From Bacteroidota bacterium (GTDB lineage Bacteria > Bacteroidota > Ignavibacteria > OLB7), in contig JAFDZV010000033.1 of the NCBI GenBank assembly GCA_018266795.1, positions 62,001-126,000 of the forward strand: a stretch of 64,000 nucleotides of DNA, given 5' to 3'. This document shows positions 1 through 9,888 of this stretch, in pieces (position 1 is the stretch's first letter; each line of letters opens with the position of its first letter). Position numbers and translations under genes: made by a program. A model generated the notes under the pieces. That model was given only the letters and a program-made list of their open reading frames with translations, was not told the DNA's origin and ran no database searches.

Positions 1-214
1 GATACCAGGCGGCATCGCTCGACGGATGAACGCCCGCGTGCGCGGCCCAGATGATCCATCCGATGCGAAACGCAAAAGCCGTGGCCATGACAAGCGGCAC
101 GAATCCGCGCCACATCAGGGCTCGCACTGCCGGTGAACGATTGCCCGGAGCCTGCCCGGCCGGTTCACCACCGTTCTCGCCGCACGAAGCGGCCGGCAAC
201 GGTTCGGCGCGCAT
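1..214 (-). CDS. Membrane glycosyltransferase-like protein, N-terminal fragment
   Basis: The frame opens with ATG at 214, three bases after the stop of the upstream ATPase gene, and stays open to the window edge (71 codons). The first ~30 residues are polar and rich in Pro and Gly. A hydrophobic stretch follows (LVMATAFAFRIGWIIWA), then HPSSDAAWY. A first transmembrane helix followed by an SDxxWY/SDExxY motif is typical of GT-C fold (family 39, dolichyl-phosphate-mannose type) membrane glycosyltransferases. That assignment is an inference from a short piece. The tight spacing suggests co-transcription with the transporter ATPase. Confidence 0.55.
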   Translation of the reverse strand, partial: MRAEPLPAASCGENGGEPAGQAPGNRSPAVRALMWRGFVPLVMATAFAFRIGWIIWAAHAGVHPSSDAAWY

Positions 215-217
215 CCC

Positions 218-1213
218 CTACATCCGTGTGGGCTGCGGGTAGAGATGGCAGCGCACAAAGTGGCCGGGTTCCATCTCCACCAACTCCGGCTCAACGGCGA
301 AGCAGATCTCCATTGCCCGGTTGCACCGTGAATTGAACTTGCAGGCGGCCGGCATCTGAAGAATGTTCGGCACCATGCCCGGGATGGCTCTCAGCCGGTG
401 AAGCCGTTCGCCGCGCTTCGGGCGCGGAATGGAATCCAGCAGGCCCTGTGTGTATGGATGCAGTGCGTTGTTGAAGATCTGCCGTACCGATCCGATCTCC
501 TGAACCTTTCCGCCGTACATCACCACGATGCGCTGGCACATCTCGGCAACCACCGCAAGGTCGTGCGTGATCAGCACGATCGCCGAGTCCTTCCGCTCCT
601 CCTTCAGGTTGATCATCAACTCCAGAATCTGCGCCTGGATCGTGACGTCGAGTGCGGTGGTGGGTTCGTCCGCGATGAGAAGCGAGGGATTGCAGGCCAG
701 CGCCATCGCGATCATCACACGCTGCCGCATGCCGCCGGAGAACTGATGCGGATAGTCGTTCATCCGCCTGCGTGCGTCCGGGATGCCCACCAGATCGAGC
801 ATCTCCACGGCACGATCGAACGCTTCGTTCTTGGAGACCGCCTTGTGCTGCAGCACCGTTTCCATCACCTGCGTGCCGATCCTGTAGACCGGGTTCAGCG
901 ATGTCATCGGCTCCTGGAAGATCATGCCGATGTCGTGGCCGCGAAGCTTTCGCATCTCGGGAAGCGGGAGCTTCAGCAGATCGACACCGTTCATCGTGAT
1001 GCTCCCTCCCACGATCTCGCCCGGCGGATTCGGGATCAGTCGCATGATGGAGAGGGCCGTCACCGACTTGCCGGAGCCTGACTCGCCCACCACGCCAAGC
1101 ACTTCGCCCTTGTTGATATCGAACGAGACGCCGTCCACCGCCTTGGCGATGCCGCCCTCGGTGTTGAAGTAGGTGCGGAGATCACGAATCTCGAGTAGTG
1201 TATCGTTCGTCAC
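218..1213 (-). CDS. oppD: Oligopeptide/dipeptide ABC transporter ATP-binding protein (OppD/DppD type)
   Basis: This cytoplasmic ATPase should power uptake of peptides through the two permeases encoded upstream. It has a Walker A motif (GESGSGKS), a Q-loop region ([12 protein letters not shown]), the signature FSGGMRQR, a Walker B with catalytic Glu ([12 protein letters not shown]) and an H-loop (LITHD). The C-terminal oligopeptide-transport extension contains Cys residues ([19 protein letters not shown]), as in OppD/OppF proteins. I chose the GTG at 1213 ([12 protein letters not shown]) because it fits the family N-terminus; the frame could extend to a TTG at 1255. Length is 331 aa, normal for the family. 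No second ATPase (OppF) lies beside it, so it may act as a homodimer or pair with a distant partner. It lies third after the permeases and runs straight into a membrane protein gene. Confidence 0.9.
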   Translation of the reverse strand: MTNDTLLEIRDLRTYFNTEGGIAKAVDGVSFDINKGEVLGVVGESGSGKSVTALSIMRLIPNPPGEIVGGSITMNGVDLLKLPLPEMRKLRGHDIGMIFQEPMTSLNPVYRIGTQVMETVLQHKAVSKNEAFDRAVEMLDLVGIPDARRRMNDYPHQFSGGMRQRVMIAMALACNPSLLIADEPTTALDVTIQAQILELMINLKEERKDSAIVLITHDLAVVAEMCQRIVVMYGGKVQEIGSVRQIFNNALHPYTQGLLDSIPRPKRGERLHRLRAIPGMVPNILQMPAACKFNSRCNRAMEICFAVEPELVEMEPGHFVRCHLYPQPTRM

Positions 1214-1457
1214 GATGCTGATTCCGGTCGTTGGAGATATAAGGGGTCCTACCAAAAGGCCGATCGCGTTATCAGCGGCCTTTCATAACCAGGCATCTGG
1301 TTCATTGTACGCTCGCCTGCGGCTTGCCGAGAGTTCTTGGTCAGTTGCAGAAACAGGCCAGGCGAACGGGCGCAACCGGCATGGGAAGCACGGCTTCCGC
1401 GGCCGCCACGGTTGCCGGTCCGCCTGCAGGCCATGCTGCACACGGCCTTGAACGCCG

Positions 1458-2585
1458 TCAGCGCAGGCGCGAGAAGACGCGCGGATCGAATGCTTCGCGA
1501 ACGGCCTCGCCGATGAACGTGATCAGCAGAAGCGTTACGAACATTGCCCCGAGCGGCGTGGCAATCAGCCATGTCTTGTCGATATTCTTCAGTCCCACCT
1601 CCAGCATCTGGCCCCAGCTTGGCGTTGGAGCCGGAAGCCCGAAGCCGAGGAAGTCCAGCGCAACAAGGCTCTGGATATTGCCGACGATGGTGAACGGGAG
1701 GAAGGCGATCAGCGGCGTGAGCGAGTTCGGCAGGATGTGCTTGAACATGATCTGCCGGTTGGTTGCGCCCAGTGCGATTGCCGCCGCCACGTAATCCTTT
1801 CCCTTCTCGCGATAGAACTCGCCGCGCATATAGTAGCTGGTTCCCACCCAGTTGAAGAGGGTGATCACGAAGATCAGCACCATGAAGTTGGGAACCAGGA
1901 TGGAGCTGACAATGATCACCGTGTAGAGAAACGGAATGGTGCTCCATACTTCCACGACTCGCTGGCCGATCAGGTCCAGTTTCCCGCCGAAGAACGCCAT
2001 CACGCCGCCGATGATCGTGCCGAGAATGTACTCCAGTACCGTAAGGAGGATTGCGAAGGAGACGGAGACGTTGAAGCCGTATGCCATGCGCGAGAAGATG
2101 TCGCGGCCGGTATCGTCGGTGCCCAGGATGTGCCGGCTGGAGGGTTCGAGCGGGAAGGAGCCGCCGTCCTCGTAGTCCACGTGGTACGGGTCCCACGGAT
2201 AGAGGGGCATGATCATCCAGTTCGGGTTGCCGGGTCTGTCGAACTCCTGGCGAAGCTTGGTGTAGTTCGCCTCAGCCTGTTCTCCCTTCTGCCCGAACGT
2301 CTCACCATTGTGGAACGCCAGCACCGGGAAGTAGAATTCGCCGTTGTAGCGAACAACCATCGGCTTGTTGTTGATCAGGATCGGGAAGGCGAACGAGATG
2401 ATGTAGAGCGCCAGCAGCAGGAGGAAGGAGTAGTAGCCGCGCTTCAGCGACTTGAACTTGCGCAGGCGCTTGCGCAGAAGTGAAACCGGCCGGTCCGTCG
2501 GCTTCCCGGCCGGGAGTTCCGCGGTGGGGCCTGCGATCGGTCCTGGGTTGCCGGAGCTGCCGGCAGCAGTAGTATCCTCAGACAT
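1458..2585 (-). CDS. Oligopeptide ABC transporter permease (OppC/YejE type)
   Basis: This inner-membrane permease has 375 aa. A Pro/Gly-rich cytoplasmic N-terminus is followed by a first helix (GYYSFLLLLALYIISFAFPIL) and a large periplasmic loop that mentions NPNWMIMPLYPWDPY. Next comes the sequence HILGTDDTGRDIFSRMAYG, a hallmark of OppC-type permeases. The EAA loop (AIALGATNRQIMFKHILPNS) contacts the ATPase. The long loop between helix 1 and the HxLGTDxxGRD motif resembles the YejE subgroup. The gene starts with ATG 90 bases after the OppB-type gene and is followed by about 240 bases before the ATPase start. Confidence 0.9.
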   Translation of the reverse strand: MSEDTTAAGSSGNPGPIAGPTAELPAGKPTDRPVSLLRKRLRKFKSLKRGYYSFLLLLALYIISFAFPILINNKPMVVRYNGEFYFPVLAFHNGETFGQKGEQAEANYTKLRQEFDRPGNPNWMIMPLYPWDPYHVDYEDGGSFPLEPSSRHILGTDDTGRDIFSRMAYGFNVSVSFAILLTVLEYILGTIIGGVMAFFGGKLDLIGQRVVEVWSTIPFLYTVIIVSSILVPNFMVLIFVITLFNWVGTSYYMRGEFYREKGKDYVAAAIALGATNRQIMFKHILPNSLTPLIAFLPFTIVGNIQSLVALDFLGFGLPAPTPSWGQMLEVGLKNIDKTWLIATPLGAMFVTLLLITFIGEAVREAFDPRVFSRLR

Positions 2586-2675
2586 CGAGATGCCAGATTG
2601 GTACGAAGATGATGCGTTGCCGCGGGGCCCTGGGCATGCGGGCTGCGGCGATGACGAACGGACGAACCGGGACGA

Positions 2676-3707
2676 TCAGTCGAAACGGATTCGAGGATCG
2701 ATCACGGCGTATGCGAAATCGCTCAGGATGTTGCCCAGCAATCGGAGCACCACCGTGAACACCAGGATACCCATCACCACGGTATAGTCGCGCTCCACAG
2801 CGGAGCGATAGCTCAGGTAGCCGAACCCATCGATATTGAACACGGTCTCGATCAGCACGGAGCCGGTAAGCACGATGCTCAGAATGCTGCCGATTCCGGT
2901 GGCGATGGGGATCAGGGAGTTGCGCATCGCGTGCCCGAAGATCACGCGCCGCTCGGTGAGCCCCTTCGCGAATGCCGTGCGCACGTAGTCCTGGCCCAGG
3001 TTTTCGAGCAGCGAGTTCTTCATCAGGATCGTGAGCGTGGCGAATCCGCCGATCATGTAGCAGATGAGCGGAAGGATACTGTGATCGAGGAGGTCCCATG
3101 CCTGCTCGCCGAACGAGAGCTGGTCCCAGTTGTCCGAGTGAAAATTGCCGAGCGGGAACCAGTGCCAGTTCGCCGCCATCGTGGAGAGGAGCAGGGCGCC
3201 GAGCGCCCATCCCGGCACGGAGTAGCCGATGAAGACAAGGGCGGAGCTGCCTATATCGAACGGTGAGCCGTGCTTGATTGCCTTGAGAATGCCGAGCGGG
3301 ATACAGACCAGGTAGGAGAGCACGAAGCCGATGAGGCCGTAATACAGTGAGATGGGGAAGCGGCTCGTGATCACCTCGAACGCCGGATCGCCGTAAACGC
3401 TGGACTGCCCGAAGTCTCCCTTCATGAGGTTTCCCAGCCACAGGATATAGCGCATCGGGATCGGCTTGTCCAGGTTGTAGTAGCGCTTCAGCTCCGCCTT
3501 GGCCTCCTCGGAGATCTCGGTGTTCCCACCGCCGATTCCCGAAGCCGTACCGCCCCCCTCACCTCCGTGGCTTTGCTGTTGCGCCTGCTGCAGGGCGCGC
3601 TCCAGCGGCCCGCCGGGGGTGAACTGAAGGATGCAGAATACCAGGAGCGTACATCCCAGGAATGTGGGGATGATCAGCAGAAACCGACGGATGAAGTAGT
3701 TGACCAT
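2676..3707 (-). CDS. Oligopeptide ABC transporter permease (OppB/YejB type)
   Basis: This inner-membrane permease has 343 aa from the ATG at 3707, which gives the family N-terminus MVNYFIRRFLLIIPTFLG. The frame is open further upstream, but that stretch has no permease character. After helix 1 there is a Gly-rich insert (HGGEGGGTASGIGGGN), then LDKPIPMRYILWLGNLMKGDFGQS, the typical first-loop motif of OppB/DppB/YejB proteins. The EAA loop reads RTAFAKGLTERRVIFGHAMRNSL. It is the first permease gene of the transporter cluster and is separated from the binding-protein gene by a terminator, so it may depend on read-through or its own promoter. Confidence 0.9.
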   Translation of the reverse strand: MVNYFIRRFLLIIPTFLGCTLLVFCILQFTPGGPLERALQQAQQQSHGGEGGGTASGIGGGNTEISEEAKAELKRYYNLDKPIPMRYILWLGNLMKGDFGQSSVYGDPAFEVITSRFPISLYYGLIGFVLSYLVCIPLGILKAIKHGSPFDIGSSALVFIGYSVPGWALGALLLSTMAANWHWFPLGNFHSDNWDQLSFGEQAWDLLDHSILPLICYMIGGFATLTILMKNSLLENLGQDYVRTAFAKGLTERRVIFGHAMRNSLIPIATGIGSILSIVLTGSVLIETVFNIDGFGYLSYRSAVERDYTVVMGILVFTVVLRLLGNILSDFAYAVIDPRIRFD

Positions 3708-4024
3708 CTGGTTCAACCGGATTGGTGCTGCGTGTTGGAAGCCGCCGCCATACCACGGCGAATCGGGAATGATAGAGAAAGATACGCACGATTGGGGATG
3801 ATGCGGCGAGCGTGCGACAATTTCCTGACCGCACCGCGGACATCCCGGCAGCAGTATGCCGATGGCGGCATGCTGCCTGATGATGTAGGCGGGCGCTCCG
3901 CCGGCGCATCCGGCATCCGGGCTGCAATGCCTGCAGGCCCGGGGTGGCAGCCGGTCCGGCATGGACCGTTGTTGGTTCCCGCGGAACTCCGGGTGCCGGG
4001 GCAGGAGCGGCGCGGCCAATCGAT

Positions 4025-4052
4025 GCGTTCACCGCAACGCGTTCACCGCAAC
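4025..4052. repeat. Two tandem copies of a 14-bp unit
   Basis: The unit GCGTTCACCGCAAC occurs twice head to tail and is followed by a partial third copy (GCGCTC). It lies between the permease gene and the terminator of the binding-protein gene. No function is evident. Confidence 0.6.
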
Positions 4053-4151
4053 GCGCTCAAGGCATCGGAATGCCGATTCCCCGTCGATGCCGTGCGTTGG
4101 TACGGTCGAGGGTTGTACACGCCCGGCACTCGCAGGAGTTACCACAAAAAG

Positions 4152-4179
4152 TGCGGCCCCGGGTTCCGCCGGGGCCGCA
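4152..4179 (-). terminator. Rho-independent terminator after the peptide-binding protein gene
   Basis: There is an 11-bp GC-only stem (TGCGGCCCCGG / CCGGGGCCGCA) with a six-base loop. Read on the minus strand it is followed by CACTTTTTG. It lies 26 bases after the stop of the binding-protein gene and before the permease genes. It probably makes the binding protein more abundant than the membrane components. Confidence 0.85.
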
Positions 4180-4205
4180 GCTCGATCGACTATCCTCAAC
4201 CGACG

Positions 4206-6251
4206 TTACTTCAGCGAGGGCTTCGAGGAGTCACCCTTCCCGCCCGCCTTCGCCGGCGCGGCCTGCGGCTGTGCGGGGGGCGGAGTCATGTGGCCATCGG
4301 GATACTTCTTGTCCCATTCCGGCCAGAACATCACGTCCGTGGCGCCAACCTCCATCGTCACCGATTTATCGGTTGCTCCCTTTTTCGCCTGTGCGGCCTT
4401 CTCCGGATCGTACCACCACTGGAAGAGCGCCTCGTCGTAGTCGCTGACGCGGCCCAGCGTGAAGTTCGGCACGCCGAACTTGTTCCAGTAGGCGATGCGG
4501 ACAAACGGCACGTGATAGGCAAGTGCGTACTGGTTGCTTGCAACGAGGATGCTGTCCAGCTCGCGGATCAGCTTCACGCGCGTGGGCTGGTCGAACGTGA
4601 CTTGCTCCTGCTCCATGATCTGGTCCGCGCGAGCGTTCTTGAAGCCGGTGATGTTGTTGGAGTTCGGGCCGGCGAGGCGCGAGTGGAAGGAACTGATCGG
4701 GTTCGGGGGCACGATGCCGCCCCACTGCTGGAACGTCATCGTGAAGTTCTTCTCCAGCGTCATCTTGAAGATGCTGGTGTTGTCCACCTGCCGGAAGTTG
4801 ACCTTGATGCCGGCCTTCTGCAGCTCCTGCTGGTACGGCGTCACGATCCGGATCTGATCGGCCGTTACCAGCATCTCCACTACCAGCGGCTGGCCGTTCT
4901 TCATCAGAATGCCCTCACCGTTGCGCGACGTATAGCCCGCCTCGGCCAGCAACTGTGCAGCCTTCGTGGGATCGTACTCCTGCTTCGGGTTGCTCGGGTT
5001 TGCGTACACCGAGTTCGGGTAGTACGAGTCCGAGAGGACGTACTCGTTGTACATCAACTTCTCCACCAGATCCTTCCGGTTGAACAGGAGCGTGAACGCC
5101 TGGCGGACCTTCTGGTCGGTGAACGGTTCGCGCTGCGTGTTGAAGGCGATGCCGCCGAAGCCGGTCGGCTTGTCGTTGTAGATCTTTCTGCGCTGGATGA
5201 TCCCGCGCTTCACCAGGTCGTTGTCCTTGAACTTCTCGATCCAGTACGAGGCGCGGTTCACGTAGTAGAAGTCGTACTCGCCCGCGAAGAACTTCTCGAG
5301 GCGCAGGTTCTCGTCGCGTACCACCACGAACTTGATCTTGTCGAAGTTGTTCCAGTACTTGTAGATCGGTTGATCCTTCGCCCACCAGTCAGCCCGGCGC
5401 GTGAGGGTAACGGAGTTCCCCTTCTTGATGTCATCATTCAGCACAACGTACGGGCCGCTTCCGGTCGGCATTTCGTACTGGTACTTCTCCAGATACTCCT
5501 TGCCGCTGAGGTTGCCGATGATATGGGCCGGCAGAATCGGGCGCCCTGCGAAGTAGAACATGTTCTTCCAGTTCTTCGTCTTCGAGCGCACCGATACGAT
5601 GTACTTGCTGATGGCGACGGGAGGATCGAACCCGTCGTAGAACGTGTTGGTGTAGGGATCGAGGATGCCGGGATCCTTGCCCAGCTTGTAGGAGGCGAGC
5701 ACGTCCTCCGTAGTGACCGGGTGGCCGTCGGAGAAGCGGGCCTCCGGGTTGATGCGGTAATAGAACGTCTGCCCGTCCGCGCCTACCTTCCAGTGCGTTG
5801 CGAGGCTCGGAAGATAGTCCAGCGTGAGAGGATTCGTGCCAAGAAGCGACTCGTAGACCAGACCGTAGATGGCGCGTGTTTCGGTAGTGTTCTCGTCCTT
5901 GCCGTATGCGCGGAAGGTAGCGGGATACTCCACCATGCTGGTGGTGACATCGCCTCCCTTCTTCGCGTTGGAGTCCGCGATCAAATTGCTCTCCTCAGGC
6001 GACAGGGTCACCGTCTGCCAGCCGCTGTCTGCGGCAACCTTCTCGAATCCCGCGCCGCCAAGGCCTGCGGGAACGCTGGGGTCGGCACCCGGTGGAACGT
6101 TGAACTGCTTCGGCAGCGTTACCGACATGTCCTTCATCTGCGCCGAACTGCCGCTCTTCGATCCTCCCGACTTGCCGCAGCCGGCGCCCACCAGGGCAAC
6201 GAGGAGAAGAACAGCAATGGCTCGTGCAGAGGTCCGGAATGATTGCTTCAT
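4206..6251 (-). CDS. Oligopeptide ABC transporter substrate-binding lipoprotein (SBP family 5)
   Basis: This is the extracytoplasmic peptide-binding component of the transporter (681 aa). I chose the ATG at 6251 because it gives a lipoprotein signal (MKQSFRTSARAIAVLLLVALVGAGC) with the lipobox Cys at residue 25 and a good ribosome binding site (GGGAGGA). Family-5 features include LATHWKVGADGQTFYYRI near residue 160, then HPVTTEDVLASYKL and the FNTQREPFTDQKVRQAFTLLFNR region near the middle. The C-terminus is low in complexity (PPPAQPQAAPAKAGGKG). It is the first gene of the minus-strand cluster and has its own terminator. The substrate may be peptides, but related proteins also bind other solutes. 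Confidence 0.93.
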   Translation of the reverse strand: MKQSFRTSARAIAVLLLVALVGAGCGKSGGSKSGSSAQMKDMSVTLPKQFNVPPGADPSVPAGLGGAGFEKVAADSGWQTVTLSPEESNLIADSNAKKGGDVTTSMVEYPATFRAYGKDENTTETRAIYGLVYESLLGTNPLTLDYLPSLATHWKVGADGQTFYYRINPEARFSDGHPVTTEDVLASYKLGKDPGILDPYTNTFYDGFDPPVAISKYIVSVRSKTKNWKNMFYFAGRPILPAHIIGNLSGKEYLEKYQYEMPTGSGPYVVLNDDIKKGNSVTLTRRADWWAKDQPIYKYWNNFDKIKFVVVRDENLRLEKFFAGEYDFYYVNRASYWIEKFKDNDLVKRGIIQRRKIYNDKPTGFGGIAFNTQREPFTDQKVRQAFTLLFNRKDLVEKLMYNEYVLSDSYYPNSVYANPSNPKQEYDPTKAAQLLAEAGYTSRNGEGILMKNGQPLVVEMLVTADQIRIVTPYQQELQKAGIKVNFRQVDNTSIFKMTLEKNFTMTFQQWGGIVPPNPISSFHSRLAGPNSNNITGFKNARADQIMEQEQVTFDQPTRVKLIRELDSILVASNQYALAYHVPFVRIAYWNKFGVPNFTLGRVSDYDEALFQWWYDPEKAAQAKKGATDKSVTMEVGATDVMFWPEWDKKYPDGHMTPPPAQPQAAPAKAGGKGDSSKPSLK

Positions 6252-6615
6252 TGGATCCTCCCTTTCTAAGTGTGAGTATCGTTGTTGAACAACTGAGTTC
6301 TGTTGGAGTCGTGCCCGGATTGTCCTGTTGAAGAAGCCGGAGCTGAGGTGACAGCGTGCCGGGCGCACCATTGTCGTAGGCCATGATAGCCGAATATAAC
6401 ACGCTCGCGCTCACACAGGCCTACTCCCTTCGGGCTTACACGCGCATATCCCCACCCGCATTACCATCGGCAGCTGCGCAGCGGCCGCGCATGGCGCTTC
6501 ACCCTCTGCATTCGGGTTGTGGGATTGCGCGCCTCGATTTGATAAATTCTCCGTTCGCAGGTTTTCTCCTGCCGGTCCAGTCTCTCGAACCGTTAGGGTC
6601 CTGGAGGATCGCACT

Positions 6616-9600
6616 ATGTTCTCTCGAGTTATCCGCGTACTGCTTGCTGGTTCATTCTGGTTGTTCGCGCTTGCGGTGATTGCCGTCGCGCAGGATATCG
6701 GCATCACCAATGGTGTACCCTATCCCGCCAGTCATACCGATACCACCATCAGTCAATATCTCCCATCGCTTCCACCGGAGCCTGCGGGATCGCACGGCTT
6801 TCTGCGCAACAACGGAGAAGGCAACTGGGAATTCGCCGACGGCACGCCTGCGAGATTTTATGGTGTGTCGATGCAGTATGCTGCGTGCTTCCCGGACAGC
6901 GAGGCCGCCATCGTCATCGCCGCCCGACTTCGGAAGCTCGGGGTGAACCTGGTGCGTTTCGAGGCGATGGATCTGGGTTACGACTGGGGAGACTATGCGC
7001 AACAGCGGTCGTTCCTGGATGCCGCGAACGGATTCCGTACGCTTCATGCAGGGCAGATGGCACGGCTGGACTGGTTCGTGTATCAGCTCCGGCAGCACGG
7101 CATCTACAGCTACTTCGTTCTGCAGTCGGCTCGCGCCGCTCGAGCTGACGACGGCCTCGGCGCCGATGCTGACTCGGCGATGTGGCTGGGACGGGAACTG
7201 CAGTTCCTCTATCCGAAGGCTCGCGCCGTGGAACACTCCATCGTGACGCAGCTCCTGGTTCACACCAACCCCTATACCGGCAACGCCTATCGCAACGAGC
7301 CCGCGCTCGCGATGGTTGAGGCGCTCGATCAGGGAAGTTTCTTCTCCATGTGCCGTCTGGGCTACACGGAGTATCGCGCCGGGCAGTCCGGCTTCAGCTA
7401 TCGCCACAGCCGGCGCGTGGACACGCTCTTCGCGCAGTGGCTGAAGCAGAAATATGGCTCCACCCCGGCGCTGGCCGCCGCATGGCATACGGCCCCGCCG
7501 AACGGAGGCTATCCGAATCTGATTACCGAGGGAAGTTTCGAGGGCGACTTCCAGACCTACTGGACCATCAACTCCTACGACGGCGTCACCGTCTCCACCA
7601 TCCTTACCCAGGGAGACAGCGTTCCCGACGGCACGCTCAGTCTGAAGCTGAGGATCAAGAATGCAAAGGGAGCCAACTCTCTCTACAGCGCATACATGCT
7701 GCAGACCGTGACCGGGCTGGAATACAACACGGTCTACCGGCTCTCGTTCAAGACGAAGTGCGCCAATGCGGACAGCATCCCGATCCTGCTTGGTGCCTAT
7801 CAGCCTGTGGATGGAGGGATGGGCGCAGGCCTCAGCGGCACGGTGTACGCCAAGCCGTACTGGCAGCAGCAGCAGATGGATTTCCTCGTGCCGATCAAGA
7901 GCACGGTTCCGGTTGCCATCGTCATGTGGTTCGGCGCGGTGAACGGCGATATCACGTTCGACGACGTGCAGCTGCGCAAGCTGGAGGTTCCCGGGCTGGT
8001 GAACGGTGAAGCGCTGGAGAACTTCAACGTGGGTCGCATTCCGATGGGATCGGTGGCGATCAGCCGGGCCGTGAGCGCGCAGCGTGTGGCCGATCAGAAT
8101 GCGTTCTACATGGACCTGGAGCGAGGCGTGTACGACGAGATGCGCAGGCTTCTTCACGATACCATCGGTGCCAGGCAGGTCTTCACCGGAGCGGGCCACT
8201 ACTGGGCGAGCGGATTCCAGGAGACGATGGTGCAGGCTTCGTCGGACTTCACGCTTTCGGCAAAGGGGTGGGATTATATCTCGGGCGGTGCGCCCGGCGC
8301 CGGATGGGAGACCCGAAACACCTCGCCCCTCCGCGTGGACTGGGGCGGCATGCCGAATACCTATGTTCAGAGCGCGCATCGCCGGCAACCGTTCGTGGCA
8401 TCGTTCCAGCAGCCCTATCCGAATCGTTATCAGGCGGAGTCCGTTCTTTCCAATGCCGTGTACTCCTCGCTCCAGGATTGGGACGGCCTTCTGTGGGATG
8501 CCTATGCGGACGACAAGCTGACGGACAACCAGGCGATAGACAGTCTGCAGTATTACATGATCGGAAAGAACCCGCTGGTGACCTCGCTGATGCCCGCGGC
8601 CTCCTTCCTCTATCGCAACAGACTTGTTTCTCCGGCGCAGACGACGATCAGTATCCAGCACAGCCAGGATCAGGCGCTGGCATTCACGCGCATGATCAAT
8701 CTGTGGGACGATTACGGCGTGCCCGGCGGGTTCAACGGCCGCGCGGCCCTGATGAACCGGATCGTGATCGATTCCGTGAACGCGAGCTACTTCACGCAGC
8801 GCGAGGATATCTCCTTCTCCGCGGAGGTGGACGGCCAGTCCGAGAGCGACACGCGCGAGATCCTCTGGGAGTACAGCCGTGGCTCGCTCACGCTCGATGC
8901 GCAGAAGGCGCAGGGGGTGAGCGGCTATCTGACCCGCTCCGGCGGGCTGGTGCTTCGCAATATGGATGTGAAGCTTCAGAGCGGGAACGAGACGGCGACC
9001 ATTCTCTGGGTGCCGCTGGACAGCGCGCAGCGCGTAGGCGATCGGGGCCGTTCGCTCCTTACCATTGCCTCGCGCATGGAGCCAACCGGCTGGCACTGGC
9101 TGGATACGATGCACGGCACAACGTGGGGAGGAAGCCCGATGCTTCTCGATCCGGTGCGGGTGCGCCTGACGATCAAGCCGAACGATAATTCCAATGTGGT
9201 CACGCTCACGCCGCTCGATCCCTCCGGGAATCCGGCCGGCGCACCGGTCACTGCCACTGCCGTGAACGGAAGGATCGATCTCAACATCGACCAGAGCACG
9301 GTGCATTCGATCTGGTTCGCCGTGGAGCTGAAGTACGATCCTGCGGCATCGGTTGCCGGCGATGCCGCGGCGGCGGTTGCGCTTGCCGCGGAGCCGAGCA
9401 TCACGAGCGATCGTTCCTATGTCACGTACTCGCTTGCGTCTCCGTCGGGCGACGTGCGGGTGGAGGCGTTCGATGCGCTGGGCCGCCTGGTGCGGACGCT
9501 GCATGCGGGGCCGGCGGATGCAGGGCGCCACAGCGAGCGATTCGATGCTGCGGCGCTGCCTGCGGGGACGTACATCATTCGTCTGCGGAACGCCGAGGGA

Positions 9601-9636
9601 ACCTCGATGACAACGAAGATTGCCGTTGTGCGGTAG
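6616..9636 (+). CDS. Secreted glycoside-hydrolase-like protein with T9SS C-terminal sorting domain
   Basis: The protein has 1006 aa. I chose the ATG at 6616 because it gives a Sec signal peptide (MFSRVIRVLLAGSFWLFALAVIAVAQ). Residues ~55-130 carry WEFADGTPARFYGVSMQ and RKLGVNLVRFEAMD, a pattern seen at the start of (beta/alpha)8-barrel glycoside hydrolases such as GH5-like cellulases. A carbohydrate-binding-like jelly-roll region follows (NLITEGSFEGDF ... YNTVYRLSFK, NGDITFDDVQLRKLEV). The C-terminal ~80 residues form a type-A sorting domain (VRVEAFDALGRLVRTL, LPAGTYIIRLRN, KIAVVR). It should therefore be exported by Sec and then secreted by the T9SS. The catalytic acids cannot be fixed by eye, and the substrate is unknown. 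The gene is divergent from the transporter cluster and followed by a terminator. Confidence 0.8.
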   Translation: MFSRVIRVLLAGSFWLFALAVIAVAQDIGITNGVPYPASHTDTTISQYLPSLPPEPAGSHGFLRNNGEGNWEFADGTPARFYGVSMQYAACFPDSEAAIVIAARLRKLGVNLVRFEAMDLGYDWGDYAQQRSFLDAANGFRTLHAGQMARLDWFVYQLRQHGIYSYFVLQSARAARADDGLGADADSAMWLGRELQFLYPKARAVEHSIVTQLLVHTNPYTGNAYRNEPALAMVEALDQGSFFSMCRLGYTEYRAGQSGFSYRHSRRVDTLFAQWLKQKYGSTPALAAAWHTAPPNGGYPNLITEGSFEGDFQTYWTINSYDGVTVSTILTQGDSVPDGTLSLKLRIKNAKGANSLYSAYMLQTVTGLEYNTVYRLSFKTKCANADSIPILLGAYQPVDGGMGAGLSGTVYAKPYWQQQQMDFLVPIKSTVPVAIVMWFGAVNGDITFDDVQLRKLEVPGLVNGEALENFNVGRIPMGSVAISRAVSAQRVADQNAFYMDLERGVYDEMRRLLHDTIGARQVFTGAGHYWASGFQETMVQASSDFTLSAKGWDYISGGAPGAGWETRNTSPLRVDWGGMPNTYVQSAHRRQPFVASFQQPYPNRYQAESVLSNAVYSSLQDWDGLLWDAYADDKLTDNQAIDSLQYYMIGKNPLVTSLMPAASFLYRNRLVSPAQTTISIQHSQDQALAFTRMINLWDDYGVPGGFNGRAALMNRIVIDSVNASYFTQREDISFSAEVDGQSESDTREILWEYSRGSLTLDAQKAQGVSGYLTRSGGLVLRNMDVKLQSGNETATILWVPLDSAQRVGDRGRSLLTIASRMEPTGWHWLDTMHGTTWGGSPMLLDPVRVRLTIKPNDNSNVVTLTPLDPSGNPAGAPVTATAVNGRIDLNIDQSTVHSIWFAVELKYDPAASVAGDAAAAVALAAEPSITSDRSYVTYSLASPSGDVRVEAFDALGRLVRTLHAGPADAGRHSERFDAAALPAGTYIIRLRNAEGTSMTTKIAVVR

Positions 9637-9787
9637 GAACTCCCGGCATTCGGCACCACAGGGCCTGCGGGCTCTGCAGTGCAATCCAGCCCTGATGGGA
9701 ACTGCAAGGCGCCGCCGTGTGATTGCGCGTGCTGTAGCACGGTAAAGCGGCTGCCCCGCAGTGCACGCCCGCGATGTACATGTCGAT

Positions 9788-9820
9788 CGGGGGATGCGGT
9801 GTTTGCAGCCGCATCCCCCG
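9788..9820 (+). terminator. Hairpin terminator after the glycoside-hydrolase-like gene
   Basis: An 11-12 bp stem (CGGGGGATGCGG / CCGCATCCCCCG) is followed by GTTTCGTT. It lies 150 bases after the stop at 9636 and before the phosphoesterase gene. Confidence 0.7.
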
Positions 9821-9888
9821 GTTTCGTTGGTTGAGGCCGCTCGGTTTGCGACGGGAACCGTAATTTCGCGGCTGCTTCATCGGCGCCC

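Noticed and set aside
3567-6242. 891-codon open frame on the plus strand
   Set aside because: It is antisense to the peptide-binding protein and permease genes, crosses a terminator, and has no domain.
6652-9684. 1010-codon open frame on the minus strand
   Set aside because: It is antisense to the secreted glycoside-hydrolase-like gene and has an Arg/His-rich composition with no motif.
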